The notes below the pieces were generated by a model. It saw only the letters and a program-made list of their open reading frames with translations. It was not told where the DNA came from and searched no databases. Shown one piece after another: positions 32,227 to 40,663 of a stretch of DNA of 64,000 nucleotides. Position 1 is the stretch's first letter. The number at the start of each line of letters is the position of its first letter. The DNA comes from a virus, in IMG/VR virus record IMGVR_UViG_3300047994_000162, positions 1 to 64,000 of that record; one strand, given 5' to 3'. The translations under genes and the position numbers were made by a program.

Positions 32227-35200
32227 GGCGGCAAACCGATGTCGAACGCGGTTGCGAGATACACGGCGTAATCGCTGGCGATCGCGCCTGACGGTACAAG
32301 GAAAATGAACGGACCCCAAGCGCCGCCGATGTCGCCCAGCATCACGCCGCCCGATCGCTCGGGCCGAGGATGCGGCGGCCAGAACAGCGACGGCTCCCAT
32401 CCCATCGGGAACGGGATGATCGGCATCGCCTCGGTGCCATCCTCCCCACGCGCCAGCGCGCCAGATCGCTCCGAGCGCAGATGCGGTGGCTGCCATGGCT
32501 GGACATTCCATCCGAACGGGAATCGCACCTGAAACGACGAGACGAGCTCGTAGCCGCGATCCAGCGGCGTCCGGACACGCCGGGCCTTGTTCATCGGCAG
32601 GGTGGCGTCCCAGCCCCACGTATGGCCGGGGAACGGGACGAACAGATCGTTGCGCTCGAATGCCAGTTTGTTGCGCTGGCGGGGCCCAACGGGGCGCTCT
32701 GGCGGCTCAAAGCCCCATACGACGCGCCGCGCGATCGGAATAAATGTCTCGCCAAGCTGGATCGACTTGACCCGGCGGCGCGGGAAAAGCGTCTCGGGAT
32801 GATCGTAGCCAAACGGGACATAGCGGGGCAGCGGCAGAAATGAGGGTTCTTGCTCGAGCGCAGGCCCGAAGCGGCGGTAGCGCATCAATTCCGTGGTGTC
32901 GATCGACCACGCCGCGGCATCGATCGGCGCCGGCAGGATCTCGACCAGCGATGTCGCTTGCAAGAATGACGGCCGCTGGCGACGCACGATATTGCCAGGC
33001 GTCGAGTCCCAACCCCAGAACGGCCGCGGGACCGGGGCCTCGATACCGGAATCGCCGGCGTCGACTAGCCGCGGCCGGCGCCGCAACAGCGTCTGCGGGA
33101 CCATGTCAAACCGATTCAGGATGGCGAAGAACGGCGCTTCCGAGCCGTCCAGCCCGCGCATCAACGCGCCTGCGATCTGGCGCCGCGGCCATTGGAGCGG
33201 CGGTGGCGGCATGATTTCCCACCCGATGAACGACGGCGGACGGATGATCGGCAACTGATGCCCTTCGTCGCCTCGCGCGATCGCGCCAGATCGCTTTTCG
33301 GGCACCGGATGCGGCGGTTGGGGCATCTGAATCGGCCAGCCGAACGGAATAAACCGCCGCAGGAAATCGGCCGTGCCATCGTCGCCACGCATGATCGCGC
33401 CGGCCCGGCGCTCCGGGGTCGGATGGTTTGGCTGTGGCGGCTGGATCGGGAATGCGAACGGAAAGAACCGAATCATGCCGGCATAGTTGCCGTCGTCGCC
33501 CCGCATGGTGCCGGCGGCGCGCTGATTCGGCAGCCGAATGAGTCGCGCTGGAGGCTGAGGCGATTGGATTTCCCAACCAGCCGGATAGAACGGCACCAAC
33601 GCCGGCTGATCGTTCGAATCGGCGTCGTCGCCGCCGATCAGCGCGGAATATCGCTGCGCGACGCGCGGATTCGTGGGCGGATGGACGCTCTGGATTTCCC
33701 AGCCGGCGTTTTGCCAGTTGATGAAAGCCGCTTCGTTGCCCTCGTCACCGCGCATCGTCGCCGCTGCTTTGACGTTCTGCTTTGCGATATTTCCGGTGTT
33801 GGGATTCGGCGGCTGGAACGGCTGGATTTCCCAGCCTTGTGCGAATGCCGCGCCAGGCGGGATGAAATTGAACGGCGCCTGCGTACCTGAATCACCGGCC
33901 ATGATGGCGCCAGCACGCAAATTCGGACGCTGACTCGTCGCCCGGATGTCGCGGTCGTTCCGATTGAGTTCGAACAGCGCCGTCGAAATAAGCTGTTGAT
34001 AAGTGACGACGATCAGACCGTTCGCGCCTGTGCCGCCGCCGTTGGCCGTGGTCGCGCCGCTCCCGCAGCCGCCGCCGCCGCCGCCGAACAGGCCGCCGTT
34101 CCCTCCCTTGCCGCCCTGGCCGGTCGCGTTGTTGCCGCCGCCGCCGCCGCCACCGCCGCCTGACCCGAACAGTCCAAGATACTCGACGCCGTTGCCACCG
34201 TTGCCGGCACTACCGCCGCCGGATACGGACGAGCCGCCACCGGCGCCGCCGCCGCCGCCGTTGGTGCCGTTGGTGCCCGCGCCACCGATCGAGCTTGACC
34301 CGAACGCGCCGCCCGCGCCGGACCCAGTCCCGCCGAAATTGTTTCCGCCCGCGCCACCGACACCGCTATTTGGACCATCGGCACCGACCGTGCCGCCACC
34401 CGAGCCGCCGCCGCCGCCGCCGGACCAATTACCGCCGGAGCCACGCCCCCCGCCGCCGGCCGCGCCGACACCGTTCGGTCCACCGGCGCCACCGCCGCCG
34501 CCGCCCGCCGCAGACGTCGGGCCTACGTTGCCGCCATTGCCAGCGCCGCCCGCGAAACCGGTCCCGTTGACGACCGTGCCGCCAGCGCCGGCCGACCCGG
34601 AGCCGCCACCGATTCCGGGGCCGCCGCCATTGGCCTGCACGGAGTTGTTACCGGTGCCGCTGGTGCCGTTGAAGAACGATGCCGTGCCTCCGGTCCCGCT
34701 CCCGCCGCTGCCGGTTCCAGCCGCGCCTCCGGTGCCGACCTGAAACGGCAAATTCTGCCCCGACGACGCCGTGATGTTCGTCGCTTTTGCATAGGCACCG
34801 CCACCGCCGCTGAAACCCGACGTCCCCGAGGCACCAGCCACAGCGCCAGCACCACCGCCGCCTGCGCCGATCGCCTCCGCGCTGTTGCTGGCCACGTTGA
34901 AATCGGTCGGCACCGGAAAGATCGCGCCGGACTGGAGAAAATAGATCGTCGGATTCGACGTAGGCAGGAACGAGATTACGATCAGGCCCTGCTTGCCGAC
35001 AGCGCCCGTCGTCAGGCCGGCGCCGCCGCCCGCGCCATAGTTACCGCCCTGGCCTCCCGTCGTGATGCCGCCGCCGCCACCGCCGCCAGACCCGGCCGCG
35101 CCACCGTTGTTCGCGTTCGTGGTCGCCTCGGTCCCGGCACCGCCGGTCCCGCCGGTCCCCGTTCCGATTCCGGCGCCGCCCGCGCCGCCGATCCCAGCAT

Positions 35201-35729
35201 CGCCAGACCCGCCCGCGCCGCCCAGAGAGACGCCACCATTGGACCCGGCGTTGCCGTTGCCATTCGGCCCAGCCGCGCCGCCACCGCCCCCAGGGTTGCC
35301 GTTGCCGACGCTGCCGCCATTGCCGCCCGAGAATCCGAACGACCCCGATCCAGTCCAGAATCCGTTGCCGGCCGCGCCGGTGCCAGTTCCGCCCGGACCG
35401 CCGGTGCCTCCGGTCGTGGTCGCTGGCGCGCCGCCGCCGCGGGCGCCGCAAGCCTGGCCGGTCGTGGGGAAGGCAACGGAATTGAACCACGAGTCGCCGC
35501 CAGCGGCACCGATCGCGCCGGCCGCACCGACGCTGAAATTGTACGCCGTGTTTGGCGCCAGCGTCAGAAAGCTACGGCTGAATCCACCACCAGCGCCGGC
35601 ACCGCCGAGTGCATCGCCACCAGAGCCGGCACCCCAGCAATCGACCTGCACGGCGCCGGTCGTCGTCGGAATGTTGTTCGGGCTGGTCCAGATGCCAGCG
35701 CCGGTGGTGGTGAGAAAGATCTGCGGCAC
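32223..35729 (-). CDS. giant glycine-rich fibre with C-terminal 45-55-residue repeats
   Basis: 1168 residues in two parts. About residues 1-600: a beta start (MPQIFLTTTGAGIWTSPNNI) then long Gly-rich arrays (GGSGG, GGAGG), like receptor-recognising Gly-rich phage adhesins. Residues 610-1168: some ten diverged units built on RxGAIMRGDDG...PFGWxIQPPQPPHPxPE, separated by 45-55 residues. The units are rich in Pro, Trp and Arg; I know no Pfam family for them. A shaft or virion-binding function is inferred. It starts 93 bases before the end of the previous operon's overlapping intergenic space. Confidence 0.7.
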   Translation of the reverse strand: MPQIFLTTTGAGIWTSPNNIPTTTGAVQVDCWGAGSGGDALGGAGAGGGFSRSFLTLAPNTAYNFSVGAAGAIGAAGGDSWFNSVAFPTTGQACGARGGGAPATTTGGTGGPGGTGTGAAGNGFWTGSGSFGFSGGNGGSVGNGNPGGGGGAAGPNGNGNAGSNGGVSLGGAGGSGDAGIGGAGGAGIGTGTGGTGGAGTEATTNANNGGAAGSGGGGGGGITTGGQGGNYGAGGGAGLTTGAVGKQGLIVISFLPTSNPTIYFLQSGAIFPVPTDFNVASNSAEAIGAGGGGAGAVAGASGTSGFSGGGGAYAKATNITASSGQNLPFQVGTGGAAGTGSGGSGTGGTASFFNGTSGTGNNSVQANGGGPGIGGGSGSAGAGGTVVNGTGFAGGAGNGGNVGPTSAAGGGGGGAGGPNGVGAAGGGGRGSGGNWSGGGGGGSGGGTVGADGPNSGVGGAGGNNFGGTGSGAGGAFGSSSIGGAGTNGTNGGGGGAGGGSSVSGGGSAGNGGNGVEYLGLFGSGGGGGGGGGNNATGQGGKGGNGGLFGGGGGGCGSGATTANGGGTGANGLIVVTYQQLISTALFELNRNDRDIRATSQRPNLRAGAIMAGDSGTQAPFNFIPPGAAFAQGWEIQPFQPPNPNTGNIAKQNVKAAATMRGDEGNEAAFINWQNAGWEIQSVHPPTNPRVAQRYSALIGGDDADSNDQPALVPFYPAGWEIQSPQPPARLIRLPNQRAAGTMRGDDGNYAGMIRFFPFAFPIQPPQPNHPTPERRAGAIMRGDDGTADFLRRFIPFGWPIQMPQPPHPVPEKRSGAIARGDEGHQLPIIRPPSFIGWEIMPPPPLQWPRRQIAGALMRGLDGSEAPFFAILNRFDMVPQTLLRRRPRLVDAGDSGIEAPVPRPFWGWDSTPGNIVRRQRPSFLQATSLVEILPAPIDAAAWSIDTTELMRYRRFGPALEQEPSFLPLPRYVPFGYDHPETLFPRRRVKSIQLGETFIPIARRVVWGFEPPERPVGPRQRNKLAFERNDLFVPFPGHTWGWDATLPMNKARRVRTPLDRGYELVSSFQVRFPFGWNVQPWQPPHLRSERSGALARGEDGTEAMPIIPFPMGWEPSLFWPPHPRPERSGGVMLGDIGGAWGPFIFLVPSGAIASDYAVYLATAFDIGLPP

Positions 35730-35762
35730 TACCCCGGCGCTCCGTCATCCTGATGGCGGCGG

Positions 35763-35978
35763 CTACGAGGATTCCTCGTGCTCGCCGCACCAGTCTAACA
35801 CGGGATGAGTGTTCGGATAGAATTGCCTGACGACGTCTTTGCCCCTGTCGCGGATCACGACAAGTTGGGGCGGAAAGCGCCTGCAAAACAGGTCGTTAGG
35901 ATTCCGCTTATCGAAATGACGGCAAGACCCGCAGGCCGCCGTTCCTATTCGGCCGGCGCCGGCTGGCTCGTTTTCCAT
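35763..35978 (-). CDS. small Cys-rich protein, WCGE type (71 aa)
   Basis: CGSCRHFDKRNPNDLFCRRFPP...PVLDWCGEHEESS: two Cys at CxxC, a third Cys and the terminal WCGE make a probable four-Cys zinc site. The 62-residue protein at 41124 has the same layout. It overlaps the end of the glycosyltransferase gene by 34 bases. Confidence 0.65.
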   Translation of the reverse strand: MENEPAGAGRIGTAACGSCRHFDKRNPNDLFCRRFPPQLVVIRDRGKDVVRQFYPNTHPVLDWCGEHEESS

Positions 35979-38308
35979 TGCTCAAGTTCCTCTGCGATGG
36001 TGTCGGTGACATCGGACCAGATATGCGGCTGATTGAAGTTGCGTTGCCGGAACACCCGGGTGGACGGATACCAAGGGCTTGCCTCGTTCCATGAAGCGCC
36101 AGGCCGCCAACACATGAAATGCCAGGAACAGGCATCGCGCTGGCACATCAGCCACACCGGCTTGCCCATGGCGCCAGCCAGATGCGCGATCGCGGTGTCG
36201 ACGGTGATCACGAGGTCAAGGCATTCGATCAGCGCTGCCGTCTCTCCCCATGAGGGGCGCGCCGGCAGCACGTCCTTGAACACGCTGGCGGGTAAATACT
36301 TGTCGATTTGCGACCGTTCCGGCCCTACTTGCAGCCCGACCGCCAGCATATCGAGGTCAAGGCAACGGCTGATGATCGGCGTCAGTTCGTTGAAATGCAT
36401 CGATTTTCGCATGCCGTACTCTTTCATCCAGATGCCCTCCCGGATGCCGGACGACCAGCAGATGCCGACCGTGCGGGTGTTCTTCGGCAGCTTGGCGCGC
36501 ATGTTCGACACCAAGATCGGGTCCGCTTTTAGATACGGCCCGGCCCACGGCACCGAATCAATGTCGGTCCCAAGCACCGCCGGCAGGCTTCCGATCGGAA
36601 TGTGGTAGTCGAACGGCATGATGCCGAGCGCGCCCGGATAATCCTTCGCCTTGGGGACGACCTCAATCCACGGCATGCTGGAGCGCATCAGGTCGACGAG
36701 TTCGTCGGCGCATTCGTAGCGCACCTGATATCCGCGCTCGGTCAGCATCGTCAGATATCGGACCATGCACAGGTTATCTCCAGCGCCGGCCTCATAATGG
36801 ACGTGGATGATCACCTTGCTGCCGTCGTCTTTGATCGGCGGTTCGCCTTTCCAGCGCGGCAGCGTGAACCGAATCATCGGCAAGAACATCGCCGGATTGC
36901 TGCGCTGGTGTTCACGATGCTCGTGTTCGATCCAGCCCTCGGCGTAGCGGCCGATCGAATGCAGGGCCAGCGACTTGTTCCAATGCGCGGTGGCGGGATC
37001 GCGGCACCCCAGCGCGATCGCGCGGTCGAACAGCACGATGGCTTCCTCGTGTTCATGCTCGCGGTAGGCCACCATCGCCAGGCAATGAATGGCGTCGGCC
37101 TCCCGATCGGTCCCCATGACCTTGCCGCATACCTCGCGGACCTTGTCATAGTCGGCCGTATCCAGCGCGATCGTCGCGCGATCGAGCAGGGCCTCCGGGT
37201 CCATCGGATCGAGCGAAAGCTGTTCCTCGTAGGCGGCGGACGCCTTTTCGGCATTGTTCATTTCGTGGTGGATGCCGCCCAGCAACTTCCACGCCGTCGC
37301 ATAGGTGGGCGAAATCTGGGTCGCCCGCTTGGCCTCAAGGAGGGCGCTGTCCAGATTTCCCATCGGCATGAAGCACTTTGTGCATAGCTCCAGCCGATAG
37401 TCGGTCGCCAGCGGATCGGCCATCAGGGCCTCGCGATACCAGTCCGCCGCGGCGCCGAGGCGTTGCCTAGCCAAGGCCATCTTTGCATAAAATGCACACG
37501 CCTCCCCATGCGCGACTCGAGCGGCCCCGCTGATCGGTGGCGTCGTGATGCCCAAGATCAACCGGTAAAGTTGTTCTGCCGATACCGCATCGTCGGCCTC
37601 TACGTGCGTGCGGGCACGCTCTACCAGCGTCGTCAGATCAGCATCGACCCGTTTTCGGGCCGGCGCGACATTCAGCCACCCGGTCTGATACGAGCAAAAA
37701 GCCATATCGGCACCGCACAACATCATGTGCCGCGCCACGATCAGGCCCTTCCCGCCGACCTCGGCGCGCTGGTCGCCATCGAGTGTCGCGGGCGAATCAT
37801 CGATCACCACCAGCGTCTCGGGCCGGATCATCGGCATGGACGCCATGAGCTCGGCGTGATGGTGGATCGCGCTGGGCAGCGGATCCCATGACGTGAAATC
37901 GAACGAGTCCAGATACAGCAAATGGACCGTAAGACCGACGATGTGATGCCCGACCTCTCCCTTGGCGAGCAGCTTGAGATACACGATGCTATCGCAGCAT
38001 GCGACCGTTGTGGCGCTGCCGACGTTCTTTCCGGCCTCGGCGACGGCCGCAGGGTCGATATCGACCGAATAAACGTGGCTGCCGGGATGCGATGCGGCGT
38101 AGCGATCGAACAGGACGGTGCTGCATCCGTCGCCCTGCCATGATTCCTCGATCGCGGGGTCGCGGCGCGAGCATCCAGTCTCGACGATTGTCACCGGGCC
38201 GTCGAAGCGGTCCAGATGCTCGAACATCTTGACGAAAGTATCGGCGCGGCCGATCAGATGCGGGCGTGCCTCGGCGTCAAACCACGCCCAGAAGGTGTCG
38301 CTTTTCAT
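35945..38308 (-). CDS. methyltransferase-TPR-glycosyltransferase (GT9-like) fusion
   Basis: 787 residues from ATG 38308. N-terminal ~1-175: Rossmann methyltransferase-like (TIVETGCSRRD; HVYSVDIDPAAVAEA; LLYLDSFDFTSWD). Middle ~215-440: TPR repeats (ATAWKLLGGIHHEMNNAEKASAAYEEQLSLDP). C-terminal ~500-760: GT9-like glycosyltransferase (VIIHVHYEAGAGDNLCMVRYL; TVDTAIAHLAGAMGKPVWLMCQRDACSWHFM). GT9 enzymes transfer heptoses in LPS; TPR-GT fusions glycosylate varied acceptors. It may modify host LPS or virion proteins. A parS-like palindrome lies in its leader. Confidence 0.8.
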   Translation of the reverse strand: MKSDTFWAWFDAEARPHLIGRADTFVKMFEHLDRFDGPVTIVETGCSRRDPAIEESWQGDGCSTVLFDRYAASHPGSHVYSVDIDPAAVAEAGKNVGSATTVACCDSIVYLKLLAKGEVGHHIVGLTVHLLYLDSFDFTSWDPLPSAIHHHAELMASMPMIRPETLVVIDDSPATLDGDQRAEVGGKGLIVARHMMLCGADMAFCSYQTGWLNVAPARKRVDADLTTLVERARTHVEADDAVSAEQLYRLILGITTPPISGAARVAHGEACAFYAKMALARQRLGAAADWYREALMADPLATDYRLELCTKCFMPMGNLDSALLEAKRATQISPTYATAWKLLGGIHHEMNNAEKASAAYEEQLSLDPMDPEALLDRATIALDTADYDKVREVCGKVMGTDREADAIHCLAMVAYREHEHEEAIVLFDRAIALGCRDPATAHWNKSLALHSIGRYAEGWIEHEHREHQRSNPAMFLPMIRFTLPRWKGEPPIKDDGSKVIIHVHYEAGAGDNLCMVRYLTMLTERGYQVRYECADELVDLMRSSMPWIEVVPKAKDYPGALGIMPFDYHIPIGSLPAVLGTDIDSVPWAGPYLKADPILVSNMRAKLPKNTRTVGICWSSGIREGIWMKEYGMRKSMHFNELTPIISRCLDLDMLAVGLQVGPERSQIDKYLPASVFKDVLPARPSWGETAALIECLDLVITVDTAIAHLAGAMGKPVWLMCQRDACSWHFMCWRPGASWNEASPWYPSTRVFRQRNFNQPHIWSDVTDTIAEELEQWKTSQPAPAE

Positions 38309-38320
38309 AGATTTGCTCCC

Positions 38321-38336
38321 TGTTTCACGTGAAACG
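38321..38336. other. parS-like palindrome, site 2
   Basis: TGTTTCACGTGAAACG, identical to the 16-mer at 9158-9173. It sits 12 bases upstream of the start codon of the glycosyltransferase fusion and overlaps that gene's AACAGGGA leader, so a bound ParB would be expected to impede transcription or initiation there. Confidence 0.75.
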
Positions 38337-38337
38337 A

Positions 38338-38847
38338 TCAGATATTCGAGCCGCCGAGGGGGTCGGCGACGGTGTCGGTCTTGGCGACGGCCTCCAGCCG
38401 ATGGCCGCAGTTCGGGCACGCCACCCATTGCGGCTCGACGTCGCGCTGGCAATTGGCGCATTTCGGCGCCGGGGCCTTTTCCTTTTCCTTCGGATGCAAC
38501 CGGGTGCGTTCCTCGCCGACATAGCCGTCGTCGTAGAACCGGACCTGCCGGGTGCCGGCGCAGCGGTGACACGCGGAATCGCCGCCCTGGCTACCGACGC
38601 CAGCGCAATCCGGGCACGGCCCCATGCGCCAATGCTGCCACGGCGCACCATCCTTCAAGGCCGTGAGCGTGTGATCGAATCCGAGCGCCGGGCTGTGCTT
38701 GTTGCATCCGAAATCGGCTTTCGTCGGGATGCCGATCTCGTGACAAGAGCCCTCGCCATCGGGCGCCCGGTAAAGATCGATCTCGGTCCCGTCGCTGTAG
38801 CGGGTAACGCTGGCGATCAGCCAATGGCTGCAATCCGAGCAATTCAT
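38338..38847 (-). CDS. multi-zinc-ribbon protein (169 aa)
   Basis: Start ATG 38847 (MNCSDCSHWLIAS). It has CxxC at 3-6, CPDCAG and CHRCAG as a DnaJ-like pair, and CANCQRD with CPNCGH at the end: three probable zinc sites. The KEKEKAPAPK linker separates the last ribbon. Lies between the glycosyltransferase and a 90-residue gene; function unknown. Confidence 0.65.
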   Translation of the reverse strand: MNCSDCSHWLIASVTRYSDGTEIDLYRAPDGEGSCHEIGIPTKADFGCNKHSPALGFDHTLTALKDGAPWQHWRMGPCPDCAGVGSQGGDSACHRCAGTRQVRFYDDGYVGEERTRLHPKEKEKAPAPKCANCQRDVEPQWVACPNCGHRLEAVAKTDTVADPLGGSNI

Positions 38848-39116
38848 GCCGAGGCCCTCATCTGGTCGGCGCGATCGCGCAACCACGCCACGATGCGATC
38901 GACGATCCCGGGCTGAGGCGCCGGATGCGGAATGTACCGGGTGGTGTAGTCGTCGCTGGCGATCGAAAGCTCCATGAGCTCGATCGGCCGGAAATGTGTC
39001 ATGTCCGGATTGTCGCTCGAATGGAGGAATTGCCAGTTCATGTCGGCGCGGACAACCGCCTGCGCGACGATGCCCGTTCTGGGGTCGCGCATCATCAACA
39101 ATAGTGCTGTTTTCAT
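38844..39116 (-). CDS. hypothetical protein (90 aa)
   Basis: Starts MKTALLLMMRDPRTGIVAQAVVRADMNW with an AACAGGGAG leader; stop overlaps the zinc-ribbon gene's ATG. No domain recognised. Confidence 0.6.
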   Translation of the reverse strand: MKTALLLMMRDPRTGIVAQAVVRADMNWQFLHSSDNPDMTHFRPIELMELSIASDDYTTRYIPHPAPQPGIVDRIVAWLRDRADQMRASA

Positions 39117-39168
39117 CGGTGGGCTCCCTGTTCGCGGGAGCGACGATAGGGGAAATAAATGCCCAACG

Positions 39169-39453
39169 CTAGTAACAGCGCCAGGCGCCGATCTGGAGCC
39201 GTTGCTGGAGGCGGGCGATTTCCTCCTGCCGCTCGGCCTCTTGTTCGAACGGCCGGCACGGCTTGCCGGCGCATTCGAGGCAAATCAGCTTCATGCAGCC
39301 GCGGCAGATATCGACGAACTCCATCATGCGCTTGACGCTTGGAAATTCAGACATGGATTGGCAATGGGAACATACGCTAGAATGTACTTCGGTGACGATC
39401 CCGTCGCATTTGTACATTCCAACACTACCGGGGGAAAAACGTTGCAGCTTCAT
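39169..39453 (-). CDS. zinc-ribbon phage protein (94 aa)
   Basis: Matches a recurring rhizobial phage family: PGSVGMYKCDGIVTEVHSSVCSHCQ, MMEFVDICRGCMKLICLECAGKPCRPFEQ, then a coiled tail. Two CxxC pairs form probable zinc sites. I keep the ATG at 39453 because the residues before MYKCDG also look conserved. The gene's 5' end overlaps the truncated methyltransferase gene. Confidence 0.65.
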   Translation of the reverse strand: MKLQRFSPGSVGMYKCDGIVTEVHSSVCSHCQSMSEFPSVKRMMEFVDICRGCMKLICLECAGKPCRPFEQEAERQEEIARLQQRLQIGAWRCY

Positions 39454-39823
39454 CCACCCTACCTCGCCGGGCTTTTCGATGGTGAAGGATACGTATCACT
39501 GGCTTACGTTGCAAGACGGCGCCAGAAAACCGACCCAACCATAGCAATTCGCAGCATGCGGTGTCACGCGCTTCGCCATACGGCGGATTACAGAACACTG
39601 AATGGGCTTCCCACGGTAGCGAGCAGCCGTCTTGCGGCAGGTGATAGAACAGCGCCGCGTCGGTCGGGTTGTCGGGTTCAGTGCAGGGGTCGAGCCCAAT
39701 ACCGCCGAGCAAATTGCGAATTGGTTCCAGCACATAAGCAGGCGTCAGCATCGCTTGCCGCGCATGGTGATCGGGGCGTCGGCGCTTGGCGTTGTCGAAA
39801 CGATGTGAAGCAACTACGGGCAT
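39425..39823 (-). CDS. truncated phage N6-adenine DNA methyltransferase
   Basis: The 132-residue product has the phage adenine methyltransferase core: TPAYVLEPIRNLLGGIGLDPCTEPDNPT and the catalytic CNPPYGEA (about residues 80-87). After GEARD the family pattern stops, and the remaining 45 residues look like non-coding read-through of an inserted LAGLIDADG sequence on the other strand. The enzyme should therefore be inactive. Its start lies next to dispersed repeat copy C. Confidence 0.65.
   Translation of the reverse strand: MPVVASHRFDNAKRRRPDHHARQAMLTPAYVLEPIRNLLGGIGLDPCTEPDNPTDAALFYHLPQDGCSLPWEAHSVFCNPPYGEARDTACCELLWLGRFSGAVLQRKPVIRILHHRKARRGRVDEAATFFPR
39445..39558 (+). pseudogene. LAGLIDADG homing endonuclease remnant
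   Basis: The plus-strand frame reads LHPPYLAGLFDGEGYVSLAYVARRRQKT... which matches the first LAGLIDADG helix (LAGxxDGEGY). It has no proper start or second half. It lies exactly where the adenine methyltransferase on the other strand loses its homology, just after the NPPY motif, so it marks a homing insertion followed by deletion. Confidence 0.55.
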
Positions 39824-39880
39824 CTAGATATAGCGCCTTTCAGCGTTTGTGTGTTGGAACCGGATAAGCATGATTGATTT
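39821..39880. repeat. dispersed repeat, copy C
   Basis: CATCTAG (39821-39827), CAGCGTTT (39841-39848), GTGTGTT, AACCGGATAAGCATG (39858-39872). Same orientation as copy B at 1731. It sits between the divergent starts of the truncated adenine methyltransferase and the 81-residue gene, so may hold a bidirectional promoter. Confidence 0.8.
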
Positions 39881-40115
39881 GTCGATAAAGTTTCTCGGGA
39901 CTGTCGGCGGTCTCGGCCAACGAACCAAGCAAGGCGACTGGGATATGCGCCTCGAGGTATTCGAAAGACTGAGAGTCATCAACCAACGTGGTGGCCAGAG
40001 AAAGCCAGTCTTATTGCCAGAGCGTGCTCCGGTCGGCCTCAAGCCAAAAACAGCTTACTCGCCGAAAGAACTAAAGGACCGAATGGCCGCCGTGAGAGCG
40101 GCCAAACTGCCTTAG
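39870..40115 (+). CDS. hypothetical protein sharing a leader with the GIY-YIG gene (81 aa)
   Basis: A plus-strand gene inside a minus-strand region, starting at the ATG of repeat copy C. The product (MIDLSIKFLGTVGG...LKPKTAYSPKELKDRMAAVRAAKLP) is basic, with a C-terminal end like those of homing endonuclease tails. No catalytic motif is seen. It may be a fragment of a mobile gene. Confidence 0.4.
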   Translation: MIDLSIKFLGTVGGLGQRTKQGDWDMRLEVFERLRVINQRGGQRKPVLLPERAPVGLKPKTAYSPKELKDRMAAVRAAKLP

Positions 40116-40663
40116 CGTTCGATGAACGAAATGTTGCCGATGCCGGTGGCGGTGAAGTTCGACGACAAGGCGCGGAGGCCGATGCCGGTGACGGCGGTCG
40201 CCGGGATGATGATGTTGTCGCCGTCGTCGAGGGCGCGCCAGCGGTAAGAACCGCGTTGGTTGATCGCCCAGGATTTCAGCGAAAGGCCAAAGCCGGCGGT
40301 CGTGTAGGTCAGTTCGGCGAGCGCGTTGTTGGCGAACTGTGCCAGCGGGCTCGAGTCCGCGATGTCGAGAAGGTTGGGGACAACCGCGGTGGCGGTCAGG
40401 ATGGCGGTGGCGCCGAAGCGGCTCAAATCCCACTGGACCTGACAATCGGTGGACGACAGCGCACCGGTCTGACCGAACTCGGCTTCATAGACCTGCATGC
40501 GGCGGGTGCCGGTGGACCAGAGCGCGCCCGCGGTCTTGAACGCGGTCGACAAGGTGCCCTGCAAGAGCGGCGCTTCGTAGTTGGCGAAACAGGTCATCGG
40601 ATCGATGAAGGCCGAAGCGGCGAGTAGCGCGGCGATCTTGCCGAACTTTGCAGAGTGAATCAT
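40112..40663 (-). CDS. virion structural protein (183 aa)
   Basis: I start at ATG 40663 (MIHSAKFGKIAALLAASAFID); an upstream in-frame ATG at 40711 is possible. Residues 2-20 are hydrophobic and may be a signal or membrane-proximal segment. The rest is beta-rich (QVQWDLSRFGATAILTATAVVPNLLDIAD...) and ends IIIPATAVTGIGLRALSSNFTATGIGNISFIER, similar in style to the protein at 29370. Confidence 0.6.
   Translation of the reverse strand: MIHSAKFGKIAALLAASAFIDPMTCFANYEAPLLQGTLSTAFKTAGALWSTGTRRMQVYEAEFGQTGALSSTDCQVQWDLSRFGATAILTATAVVPNLLDIADSSPLAQFANNALAELTYTTAGFGLSLKSWAINQRGSYRWRALDDGDNIIIPATAVTGIGLRALSSNFTATGIGNISFIER

Noticed and set aside
34003-34743. Proline-rich plus-strand frame (246 codons)
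   Set aside because: It is only the reverse complement of the glycine-rich arrays of the fibre gene.
32223-35729. RGD motifs in the fibre repeats as integrin-like ligands
   Set aside because: RGD here is part of the repeat consensus MRGDDG; a bacterial host has no integrins.
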